Positions 8,445-16,263 of a stretch of 40,578 nt of DNA are shown piece after piece (the first letter of the stretch is position 1; each line of letters starts with the position of its first letter). Below the pieces are notes generated by a model that searched no databases, was not told the DNA's origin, and saw only the letters and a program-made list of their open reading frames with translations. The stretch is taken from contig JADLCC010000120.1 of assembly GCA_020847425.1 (NCBI GenBank), positions 1 through 40,578 of the forward strand. The letters run 5' to 3'. A program made the translations under genes and the position numbers. The stretch is from Saprospiraceae bacterium. Its GTDB lineage: Bacteria; Bacteroidota; Bacteroidia; Chitinophagales; Saprospiraceae.

Positions 8445-8522
8445 TCAGCCAGTTTCGGTCACTTCGAGCCAATGGTCGAGGCGGTAGTGTTGAATGAGGG
8501 TGTCAAGGTGTTGGGTGGACAT
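8445..8522 (-). other. Small open frame, 25 codons, possible gene remnant
   Basis: An ATG-initiated frame encodes MSTQHLDTLIQHYRLDHWL then EVTETG and stop, 27 bases upstream of the SUKH gene on the same strand. It reads like the start of a larger protein that now ends early. It could be a leader peptide, a decayed gene or chance. No homologue is recognised. Confidence 0.3.
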
Positions 8523-8543
8523 GGTTGGGGGCTTTAGATTCGA

Positions 8544-9149
8544 TTATTGACCTGCACCTTGCCATTTGCCATTTGCAAGCATAGTTGTCCGCCGAATATT
8601 GAATGTAGCACCTTGACTAACCATGCGAATTGCTGACTCAACCGATGTATATAGTTCTTCCGGCAACCAAGGACTAAGTACAATTTCCTTGATTAAAGAG
8701 TAGTCAAAGGGAAAAGACTTAGCCGTAAGATCTATATCCTCATTAACAATAAGACGAACCTCGCCTTCATCCCGAAATGCAAAGCGCTTTGTGAAGGGCA
8801 AGTTTTCGAGCGGGATTTTGTTTTGATCAGCCTTATCGAGCTTTAAATAATTGACTTTTTGAAAATCTGCTCCAATTGAATTGGCCCATTCCCGAAATGC
8901 TGGTTCGTGAAATTCGATGCGAACACCGGATATGTTACCTGCAAATACGTGCCAGTGATGGTAGGTAGCGGCGGAATTTGTCATACAAAGCGCAAGGACA
9001 GACTTGATACCCTTGTCTTTTTTGTATTTTTCGATAAAATAGGAGTCGTTTTTGTCATCCCATATCATTGGGCTCAAAAAAGTGATAGTCCTTGTTTGAA
9101 GTATATGTAAGAGCTGAGGCAATTGCGTGTAGCGCTTTAGACCTGCCAT
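8544..9149 (-). CDS. DUF2971-like protein
   Basis: I start at the ATG at 9149 (MAGLKRYTQLPQLLHILQT), preceded by an A-rich leader; an upstream TTG at 9185 would overlap the small frame before it. The 201-aa product has the DUF2971 layout: an opening KRYT..PQLLHILQTRTITFLSP, the WDDKND motif that corresponds to the usual W.DP.E, then SVLALCMTNSAATYHHWHVFAG, FRDEGEVRLIV and IKEIVLSPWLPEE. DUF2971 proteins have no established biochemistry; they are common in accessory and defence-rich regions. It lies at the start of the AT-rich segment, inward of an isolated IS end (9305-9321). Confidence 0.7.
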   Translation of the reverse strand: MAGLKRYTQLPQLLHILQTRTITFLSPMIWDDKNDSYFIEKYKKDKGIKSVLALCMTNSAATYHHWHVFAGNISGVRIEFHEPAFREWANSIGADFQKVNYLKLDKADQNKIPLENLPFTKRFAFRDEGEVRLIVNEDIDLTAKSFPFDYSLIKEIVLSPWLPEELYTSVESAIRMVSQGATFNIRRTTMLANGKWQGAGQ

Positions 9150-9171
9150 AGAAACTTTATTTTTATTTACA

Positions 9172-9279
9172 TTAATTGTCTTCAATAGGAACGTCAGAAC
9201 TCATAAATTTAAATAAAACCCTCAAATTTGCATCAGAAATTTCAGTCTTCCAAATGTGCTCATCAATGACGTCTCCCAT
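9172..9279 (-). other. Small open frame, 35 codons, just upstream of the DUF2971 gene
   Basis: The frame encodes MGDVIDEHIWKTEISDANL ending in SSDVPIEDN and a stop 22 bases before the DUF2971 start. In-frame codons continue upstream to a TGA inside the IS end at 9305-9321. It could therefore be the 3' remnant of a gene cut by that IS, or a small co-translated protein. It is composition-normal for this segment and not recognised. Confidence 0.4.
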
Positions 9280-9304
9280 ATATCCTGAGCGAGCGCAACA
9301 TAGG

Positions 9305-9321
9305 ATTCATGCAACAAAGCC
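9305..9321. mobile_element. Solitary IS5/IS903-like terminal repeat
   Basis: The 17 bases ATTCATGCAACAAAGCC are the exact reverse complement of the left end of the MITE at 10255. Its outer side faces the 295-aa gene and its inner side faces the DUF2971 gene. No partner end and no transposase are seen, so it is a decayed or deleted element end. Confidence 0.75.
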
Positions 9322-9338
9322 TCGGCCTGGGTTAAAGA

Positions 9339-10226
9339 TTAATTTCCGATGTCATATATATCATACATGCCCTTCTGATATAAAAACCGTCGTAAATCTT
9401 TTACATTTTTATTCTTGTTTACATTTGGAGTATTACCGGAACTTAACACAGGTGTAATACCCTTATAATGATAATGGTCAGAAAGAAAAGAATTACCAAA
9501 TTCCCAGAAGTCTTTATTTTGCAATGTGCCAGGTAATTGAACATCCACATTTCTAACAAGGCATTCATTGAAACTAAAATCATTGTATACTTGTATTTTA
9601 ATGCCAATATTAAAAACAGATCCAGGTATATTGAGTACTTCCCCAACAGAGTATTCACCTCCTAATTCAACTTTTACCGGTTCCTTACCAAGGCCAAACT
9701 TCAATCCACCCTTAGTTTGACTATTTAATGAACCAGAATCCCATACACCCTGAATTACAATATTGATATCTTGAAAGTACGCAAAGCTATGAATCGATTC
9801 TTTTTCAAGGATTACAGGTTTAGATATTGACAATCCTGGCGATAAACTTATTTTTTTATTATTTTTCATTACCCACGTTTCTGCGTTTGGCTCAACTAAA
9901 TAACACTCCTTTATAGAAGTATAATTTTTTTTAAAATTCATTTTTTTTGCGAAATTTATTTTTCTTTTTGAAATTGAAAAAGAAAAATAAATTTCGCCCA
10001 AAATAGATTCTGGAACATTTGACAATTGTTTTTGGTCAGATCGTAGGCCTTTTACCTCACTTGATACTCTATGTAAATCATCATCGAATACTATCACACT
10101 CCCCTCGTATCTAACCCTATCTTTCACGATCATTGTACCATCATCAACATCTTCTGGCTTAAATATTCCATTATTACTTGCGCCATTCATGCGGCGGTCA
10201 GTATATCTATTGTCTATTTTACCCAT
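9339..10226 (-). CDS. Uncharacterised 295-aa protein of the accessory segment
   Basis: No family is recognised. The gene is clearly AT-rich compared with its GC-rich surroundings. The product lacks a signal peptide and membrane segments. It begins with a polar stretch (~1-60), then appears beta-rich with alternating polar and hydrophobic residues; the Gly-rich stretch GGLKFGLGKEPVKVELGGEY (~170-190) could be paired strands. The tail is Asn/Lys-rich (NTPNVNKNKNVKDL). It lies downstream of the 1292-aa gene on the same strand; the 180-base gap shrinks to 35 bases if the MITE and one target copy are removed, which suggests an original operon. A role linked to the 1292-aa protein is inference from position only. 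Confidence 0.65.
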   Translation of the reverse strand: MGKIDNRYTDRRMNGASNNGIFKPEDVDDGTMIVKDRVRYEGSVIVFDDDLHRVSSEVKGLRSDQKQLSNVPESILGEIYFSFSISKRKINFAKKMNFKKNYTSIKECYLVEPNAETWVMKNNKKISLSPGLSISKPVILEKESIHSFAYFQDINIVIQGVWDSGSLNSQTKGGLKFGLGKEPVKVELGGEYSVGEVLNIPGSVFNIGIKIQVYNDFSFNECLVRNVDVQLPGTLQNKDFWEFGNSFLSDHYHYKGITPVLSSGNTPNVNKNKNVKDLRRFLYQKGMYDIYDIGN

Positions 10227-10245
10227 TTTCCTTTTGATATTTAAT

Positions 10246-10399
10246 TTTTAAAACGGCTTTGTTGCATGAATAAATTTTCTTAGGCTTAGGCCCAGAATTG
10301 ATGGCGAAAATTTTAAAAAGCATTGTTATTTTGAAAACAATTTGGCGTATTCGAGGTTTTCGAAATAAAATTTATTCATGGAACAAAGCCTTTTAAAAC
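10246..10399. mobile_element. 136-bp MITE with 9-bp target duplication (IS5/IS903-like ends)
   Basis: The element spans 10255-10390. Its ends, GGCTTTGTTGCATGAAT... and the mirrored ...ATTCATGGAACAAAGCC, are inverted over about 24 bases with one mismatch. It is flanked by perfect 9-base direct repeats TTTTAAAAC at 10246-10254 and 10391-10399. The end sequence and the 9-bp duplication agree with the IS903 group of the IS5 family. There is no internal transposase, so it is non-autonomous and must have been moved in trans. It separates the 1292-aa and 295-aa genes. Confidence 0.93.
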
Positions 10400-10406
10400 A
10401 TGTAAT

Positions 10407-13400
10407 TTAGTCAGTAATTGTCATAATTGAACCAGCTCCATTTTCCACAACCACCTTCCTCTCCGTATCCGGATCATCCCTTTCATCATTTAACAGCCGG
10501 GCCGCATAGCGGATATTTTCCAATTCCATTTTGCGTACTTCCGCTTGTACTTTCTTCACATCCACTGCACGGTGGAGGGCTTTGAAGTTCTCCAGTATTG
10601 GATGGGCGCCTGGCAGGGCCTCAATAAAGAGCGAACCAGTAGGGACGGTAATCACTTCACCCGGGCGAAGCGGGTCGGTGAGAATTTCTTTATACAGGTC
10701 TTTTAGTGCTGCTTCCACCTCACTGAAGCTATCACCAAGCGATTTTTTAAGACAACAATACAGTTGTTCAAACTCATCCAGCGTCCAGTTTCCGGGAGCG
10801 TCGGGGTCGAGCAATTGAAACTCGCTGTCCACATAGGGTGACATCATAAAGTCGGTAATCACATTGGATTTACGCAAAGGAAAAATCATATAATTACCCT
10901 TAAAACCCAGTAAAGTGTCTAATTCCGCGACTTCCTCCAGTGTTTTCTCCTCGACTGACACCACTGGAGAGAAGGTATACTCATACCGTGTTTTTTGCTG
11001 ATCATCGTCCAAGCCGTTGTTAACCACAGCATCAAAAACCGGTGAGGGGGATGGAGTGTTTTTTATTTTAAGGTTGTATTGCCCAGAGGTCGCCGTCAGG
11101 GCCGGCACTTTAGTATTGAATAGCCTGAAAAAGCGCTGATCCCGATGCTCCGAGCGCCAAATGGCCTGCATATAATGAAGGATATTGTCTTTGATATGGT
11201 TTTTAAGGCGCGCAATCAGCACCTCTTTTTCGTTGATGGCTTTTCGTTTTTCTGCCACTTGTTTAGTCAAACCGTTTAGCACGCCTATTTCGCCTTCCAA
11301 ACGCCCCATGAGCTCACGCCGCTCTCTTTCAGCGCGTTCAAAGGTGCTTTTAACGCCTTCCTGGCGGATACGGGTTGCTTCTTGAGGGTCGTCACCCGAG
11401 CCCATTCCTAAAAACTTCCCTGCTCCTTTTAATGCGCCCTCTCCGACATCCATAATTTTGCCAAGCACGGGTATATTGTCCCAAATGTCACGATCTTCTA
11501 CCAGGTTTGCTTCCTTATTAACGGCCGCCTGCATCAATCTGCTTAACCGCCCCGTTTCATCAGTAAAAAACTTCACATTCTGACGCAAATCGCGGACAAC
11601 TTTGCGCTGTTCCTTGACAGTTTTTTCTATCTCTGACAGCATGAGTTGATCCCCCCGGATAGACATGATACAATCAAAGGCATAGGAAAAACTATCATCC
11701 ATAAGCACCCGACGAATCGTCCAATCATTTGTCATGATCCAGTCGTCGTCTATTTCATGAGGCGCTGGCATTTCCTGTGCAACAAAAATGACTGGTCGCA
11801 TACGGTGCAGCCTTTCATTAATCCTGAACTGGCGTTGCAGGTCGTAAAACAAATAGGTTACGGTTAGTTCATCATTTGGATTGGAGATTTCGCCGGACTC
11901 GGTTATTTCTGACTCATAATATGAATCAGTGGAAATTTCCACCCGGCGTTCATTTTTGAATTCTTGTGCAGATTTTACTACAGCCTCCCTAAATTCCTTT
12001 TTCGTTTGATTGGACTCCCGCTGTGCCTCCATGTTCATATTTGTACCAACAGATATTCCCATTTTCATTGCTTCCCCAAACGGCATCTCAAATTCCCCTG
12101 ATGTGTTCATAGAGAAAGCCGTTTTATTAAAGGCCTTATTCACAATCTCAGCCTCTGCTCTGTTGGTATCAGAGCTATCAGTCTTGGTAATACGCAAATT
12201 ATCCTCCATCTCCTTTTGGGAGCGGGTCTTCTTTACTACAGTTTTCGCATTATACCTTCGCACCTCCTTGGGCGCCAGTGGAATGGTCTTTACCAATTCC
12301 CCAACCTGATAATTCAATGGATCCCATCGTTGTCGATAAGTTAATACCACGCCATAATTGATGCTGCGTTCGGTACTATTAGCTGCAAAGTAGGTAAAAG
12401 AGTACTTCGTTTTTAGTTTCTTTTTCAACTCTTCGGCCAGTTCCGCTGCTTTTTGAAAGCGGTCAAAATCGGTCTTGAGCGTTTGTTTCTCTTCAATCTG
12501 TTCCAGGGCATTATCAATTATCCGTTGGCCTTTACGCCGAAGAAAGGCAATTACTTCATAGCCCTGATTATTTAATAAATGTTCTGCGGATATATAAGGA
12601 ACATTTGTTAGCTTATTTCCATTAACAGCAAGATCTTTATCGAGATCGGATTGCAAAAAAAGTAACCATTCAGATGCTGCTGCATCCTTAATTTCTGTAT
12701 ATTTTCCTAAAATAAGAATAGCTATTTTTTCCACCACCACACGTTCGTTATATGACAATTGAGGCCACACTGCTACTGCATCCGGAAACTCGAAAATAAC
12801 CTCTCTGGAGGGCTGGGAATTTGCATCCTTTGCTGGTCCCATTAAGACAAATTGGTTGGCGGATTGTACCTTTTTCACCGTATCCCAGAGATTGGTCTTA
12901 GGGGTGGATCCTACACCCACTAACTCATTATAAAGTGCCTCCCCGTCCTCCAGAATACCGGCATCTGTAGCTTCCGACCAAACATGCTCGAATGCCATCG
13001 TAATCCGATGAAAATCAAAGTATGCAGGAACATCGGCAGGGCCTTTTCGTAGCTCCAGATCACTTATTGTAGTTCCTATCTGTTCCGGATTTGCTCTATG
13101 CAGGGTATCAACACCAACGTTTACAATACCCTCTGGGGAAGTCGCTAGTTCCATTTGTTTGGCAATATATAAAGGAACATCACCAGTTTGTGCCGGGGTG
13201 TCTTGCATTTCATTTGTATCTGAATTACTTGTATTTGAGGGTTCATTGTCTGGGTCTTCGAAAAACTTACATTCAAAATCACCTTTTGCAGACTGTTTAC
13301 ATAATTTGACTGTAGGATGATCCATCAGAAAATCGTTCCCCGATCCGTCATCATTAGTACCCCCAAAAAGTTTCGGCAAAATCTCCTGCTCGATAATATC

Positions 13401-14285
13401 TTCTGGTAAAATGTACATATCTGTTTCTGGATCAAGGTATTCCTGATAGTTTTGGATTTGATCCTTGGTCAAATAAATAAACCCAGATGAGAAAGGTTTC
13501 TTCTGTGTTTGCTGGTTGATTCGATCTTTCAACTGTTGTTTTAGTGATTTTTCAGTTTTGTCGGACACACTATCTCCATCGGCTACGAAGTATTTACTAT
13601 TTCGAAAAGCCTTTGGCAGTTTTGAAATATCTTCTTTAATCTTTGAAGTAAAACTGGCATCACGCTCAATCACATGCTTCTCATGCTCTACATCAATATA
13701 TTTTTGTAAAATGGCCTTCCGGCTATCATAAAGAGCTTTGTTTTTTATCAGACTCCCTTCCAGCAGGCTTATACTATTTGCTGGTGCAATGGGATTACTC
13801 GTCCCGGGGACTTCCAGTCCTGCCCTTTCTAATTGGTCAGCAGCTATCTGAATTAAATAGTTTTCAATTCTACCCGCATTTTGCCTGATCTCTGTAGAAA
13901 CAAAAAGCAACTGATCTTTTGACGATGCACCGGCTCTCTCCGGAGCTAACACTATCAAAAGCAAATCAGGTCTTTTTTCGTCTTCATTTCGTACCCGAAA
14001 TTCAGTGTCCTCATATTGAAGTGTAAAAGCACCATTACCATCCGTCAGAACAGAGCCAATACGATCGCCCAACCCTTCAGGAAAGTGTGTCGGCCCCTGA
14101 GCAGGGTTGTTTTGAATTGCAAGCGGAGTGCTTGTTGACGGGTTGCCTTCGATTAAAATACTAGTGGCTGTTTCCCCAGTACGACTATCAGGATCAACAT
14201 CGTAAATGACAACCAAAAGATTGGAAAGACCCATTCCAGATTCTTTTAATACAATTTTACCAGTTACCGTATTCATGCGATTCAA
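10407..14285 (-). CDS. Uncharacterised 1292-aa multidomain protein
   Basis: The family is not recognised. Residues ~1-135 look like a transthyretin/carboxypeptidase-regulatory-type beta-sandwich (TVTGKIVLKESGMGLSNLLV... GSVLTDGNGAFTLQY). Residues ~160-600 are mostly helical and acidic. A conserved-looking block at ~625-700 (YGVVLTYRQRWDPLNYQVGE, TIPLAPKEVRRYNAKTVVKK) leads into a Met/Asn-rich stretch. Residues ~880-910 and ~965-1040 are coiled coil, separated by a Gly-rich, helix-like segment (KIMDVGEGALKGAGKFLGMG). The C-terminal part (~1040-1292) holds HYMQAIWRSEHRDQRFFRLF and NYMIFPLRKSNVITDFMMSP. There is no signal peptide or clear membrane helix. Size, coiled coils and a beta-sandwich at the front suggest a structural or secreted-effector-like protein, but that is inference. 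The gene is more AT-rich than the housekeeping genes, pointing to horizontal acquisition. Confidence 0.75.
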   Translation of the reverse strand: MNRMNTVTGKIVLKESGMGLSNLLVVIYDVDPDSRTGETATSILIEGNPSTSTPLAIQNNPAQGPTHFPEGLGDRIGSVLTDGNGAFTLQYEDTEFRVRNEDEKRPDLLLIVLAPERAGASSKDQLLFVSTEIRQNAGRIENYLIQIAADQLERAGLEVPGTSNPIAPANSISLLEGSLIKNKALYDSRKAILQKYIDVEHEKHVIERDASFTSKIKEDISKLPKAFRNSKYFVADGDSVSDKTEKSLKQQLKDRINQQTQKKPFSSGFIYLTKDQIQNYQEYLDPETDMYILPEDIIEQEILPKLFGGTNDDGSGNDFLMDHPTVKLCKQSAKGDFECKFFEDPDNEPSNTSNSDTNEMQDTPAQTGDVPLYIAKQMELATSPEGIVNVGVDTLHRANPEQIGTTISDLELRKGPADVPAYFDFHRITMAFEHVWSEATDAGILEDGEALYNELVGVGSTPKTNLWDTVKKVQSANQFVLMGPAKDANSQPSREVIFEFPDAVAVWPQLSYNERVVVEKIAILILGKYTEIKDAAASEWLLFLQSDLDKDLAVNGNKLTNVPYISAEHLLNNQGYEVIAFLRRKGQRIIDNALEQIEEKQTLKTDFDRFQKAAELAEELKKKLKTKYSFTYFAANSTERSINYGVVLTYRQRWDPLNYQVGELVKTIPLAPKEVRRYNAKTVVKKTRSQKEMEDNLRITKTDSSDTNRAEAEIVNKAFNKTAFSMNTSGEFEMPFGEAMKMGISVGTNMNMEAQRESNQTKKEFREAVVKSAQEFKNERRVEISTDSYYESEITESGEISNPNDELTVTYLFYDLQRQFRINERLHRMRPVIFVAQEMPAPHEIDDDWIMTNDWTIRRVLMDDSFSYAFDCIMSIRGDQLMLSEIEKTVKEQRKVVRDLRQNVKFFTDETGRLSRLMQAAVNKEANLVEDRDIWDNIPVLGKIMDVGEGALKGAGKFLGMGSGDDPQEATRIRQEGVKSTFERAERERRELMGRLEGEIGVLNGLTKQVAEKRKAINEKEVLIARLKNHIKDNILHYMQAIWRSEHRDQRFFRLFNTKVPALTATSGQYNLKIKNTPSPSPVFDAVVNNGLDDDQQKTRYEYTFSPVVSVEEKTLEEVAELDTLLGFKGNYMIFPLRKSNVITDFMMSPYVDSEFQLLDPDAPGNWTLDEFEQLYCCLKKSLGDSFSEVEAALKDLYKEILTDPLRPGEVITVPTGSLFIEALPGAHPILENFKALHRAVDVKKVQAEVRKMELENIRYAARLLNDERDDPDTERKVVVENGAGSIMTITD

Positions 14286-14430
14286 AAGGATTTAGATTCG
14301 TTAAAATATTATTTTAGATTCTTTATTACGAGTCAGTGAAAATTAACAAAAGACCCATTCCGCAAAGGGTTTGAATGCATATTTTCCTACTATTCAAAAA
14401 TCAGCAGATTGTGCAATTTTTGCGCGTGCC

Positions 14431-15120
14431 TCAACAAAATAGGACATCGAGCCCAATTCGTTTTTTTACCAGTTTATTTTTTGTGCCACATTTCAATAAC
14501 ATTCGTTCGTAATCCTTGCCCGGCGCAGCATTGGTTTCGTCAAAATAATCTCCGATGCGAAGCCGAATGACAAAATGTATGTTGTTCTCTTTCAGAAACT
14601 TAAACCATTCCTTACCAATATATTCCCGATCTGCAAGCAGGGTCATCCCTTCCAGATTGAACAAGGCAAATGCTGAGGTGAACATCGCTTTTCGCTCCGA
14701 TTGACTTGACGCTCCGATCTTTGCCAACTGCACCCAATAAATCGGAACCGCTACCGATCCTACCAACACACTCAGCACCAAGTAATGAACTTTCGCTTCC
14801 CCAATCGTCCAACTCGTTCCGTCCATAACCAGTGTTTTGAATCCCAAACCGCGTAGAAATCTCAGATTATGCCGCACCAAATCCCGGAAAAGCGCCTCGT
14901 TGTCGCTCCAATCCTGAAAAAACCGGATCAAGCGTTTGTAATGACTATCTGCTTTGGTGGTCTCCTTTTCCAAAACTCCGCCGACGAAGTCCTTCATCTT
15001 ATAAAGGTTCACCGTGCGGGCCAGTGGAAGCAGACAGGCCAAAAGCCAAACATTTTTTACGGCCCCTAAGCCGTAGGTTTCGTACAGTTCACTAAATTTG
15101 CGTAGATGTGGCGGAAGCAT
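14431..15120 (-). mobile_element. Truncated IS4-type transposase
   Basis: The 229-aa frame has an IS4-type DDE core: first Asp in LVMDGTSW (~D100) and second Asp in LLADREYIGKEWF (~D164). The third acidic residue, which belongs to the Y-x2-R-x3-E-x6-K motif about 100 residues later, is missing because the frame stops after KKRIGLDVLFC. Full-length relatives are usually well over 300 residues. I found no convincing terminal inverted repeats. It is probably inactive. It lies between the 1292-aa gene and the E1-nitroreductase/GNAT pair and marks the edge of the accessory segment. Confidence 0.85.
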
Positions 15121-15250
15121 TGATTATCATTTCTTTAGCAAACACGAAGATCGGCTTTCGCCACCTTTTTTCAAAAATGTCCAGTAGCGTGGAGAACAAC
15201 ATGTTTGCTAACAGCAGTGTAAAAATTGTTGAAATGATAATTTTTTTCAT
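15092..15250 (-). pseudogene. Signal-peptide-like 5' gene stub running into the transposase
   Basis: A 52-codon frame starts at 15250 with MKKIIISTIFTLLLANMLF, a typical export signal, and continues as STLLDIFEKRWRKPIFVF and MIINASATSTQI until a stop inside the transposase gene in another frame. It looks like the 5' end of an exported-protein gene cut by the IS4-type insertion, or a short membrane peptide. No continuation is visible on the other side of the transposase. Confidence 0.45.
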
Positions 15251-15374
15251 GATTTAAGATGTTAGTTTTGAATTCGAGTCAATAGTATTTCCATTCGCTT
15301 TTAAGTCAGATTCCTCTGCCGCCAGCTGTTACTATTATATCCACCGATTTTTTTAAACTCACTATCCGCGACAC

Positions 15375-16253
15375 CTAGGAACAAATCCATAATTGCCCGG
15401 TCTCCTTATCATACTCCAACCGCCCCTCCCCGTTTTGTTGGACCATGCTTTCACGCACCCCTTTGAAAGAAAGCACCTGAGGCGTATTTTTCGCCAATTC
15501 CGGCTGCCAATACTTCTGAAAACTATTGAAAATATAATTCGTGTATTCATTTTGAAGAAGATGAACTCCCGGTACCCGCTCGAAGACTATCCCGCTGGCC
15601 GACAAAAAATCCAGTACTTTGGATATGGTAATCAGGTAAATCGCCTTTACCCGATCGGATGTAAAACACTCCAGTAGTTTCGCATAAAGCTGGTTGGTGA
15701 TGAATTTTAAAAACAAATTCACAACTGCCCTGTCGGTCGGAGACAATACGTACTTATAATCAAAAACCGGGTTAAACACCAGCGTATTGATATAACCGAC
15801 CTTGTCGATATTCTCCGGATCAAGTACGGGGGCCATGTCGTAAATCTGAAAGATTTCACTATCGGCTCCTTTTTGTCCAGACAAGGAGGCCAACAACACC
15901 CGTTTACTGCCGCACTTGACATACACGCCGATAGTATAGGCATTCTGCAATTTGGGTTTACATACATCCTTTGAACGTCCGTAACGTTTGGAGTAGGCCT
16001 TATTCGTAAAGGAATCCAGCGCCTGCAAGTCTTCCGTATTTTCTATACTGTCCGTTATTATACTACCTGTACTTATTATCAATGTATCAGACCCGAAATA
16101 TTTCCGCACTATTTTTCGAAACCTCGGGGCATAGTTCATTTTGTTAAATTCGACAACGAAAGCGTTCGTGGAAAAATCCAACATGACTTCCCCACCGGAA
16201 ATTCTGGATTGCACCAGGCGCCGTTTCAAGGCAAAACTGTCTATTCGATTCAT
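15375..16253 (-). CDS. Possible GNAT/acyl-homoserine-lactone-synthase-fold protein partnered with the E1-nitroreductase
   Basis: I use the ATG at 16253 (MNRIDSFALKRRLVQSR), 10 bases after the upstream stop codon, giving 292 aa; the longer frame reads back into that gene. The order of elements suggests an acyltransferase fold: SEIFQIYDM (~150), strand LVFNPVF, a long helix AVVNLFLKFITNQLYAKLLE, strand KAIYLITISKVLDFLSASGIVFERVPG (~220-245). This is similar in layout to N-acyl amino acid synthases and LuxI-type enzymes. No catalytic motif is certain. Tight spacing with the E1-nitroreductase gene suggests a common pathway, perhaps making a modified small molecule. This is a low-confidence fold guess; the gene itself is secure. 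Confidence 0.55.
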   Translation of the reverse strand: MNRIDSFALKRRLVQSRISGGEVMLDFSTNAFVVEFNKMNYAPRFRKIVRKYFGSDTLIISTGSIITDSIENTEDLQALDSFTNKAYSKRYGRSKDVCKPKLQNAYTIGVYVKCGSKRVLLASLSGQKGADSEIFQIYDMAPVLDPENIDKVGYINTLVFNPVFDYKYVLSPTDRAVVNLFLKFITNQLYAKLLECFTSDRVKAIYLITISKVLDFLSASGIVFERVPGVHLLQNEYTNYIFNSFQKYWQPELAKNTPQVLSFKGVRESMVQQNGEGRLEYDKETGQLWICS

Positions 16254-16263
16254 TTCGGGGTCG

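Noticed and set aside
9305-10390. A composite transposon bounded by the solitary end and the MITE, carrying the 295-aa gene
   Set aside because: The 9-bp duplication flanks the MITE alone, and no duplication is seen outside the pair, so there is no evidence that the whole segment moved as one unit.
14393-15178. 9-base direct repeat TTCAAAAAT at 14393-14401 and 15170-15178 as the IS4 target duplication
   Set aside because: The length fits IS4-type duplications, but no inverted ends are found next to either copy, and an AT-rich 9-mer can recur by chance.
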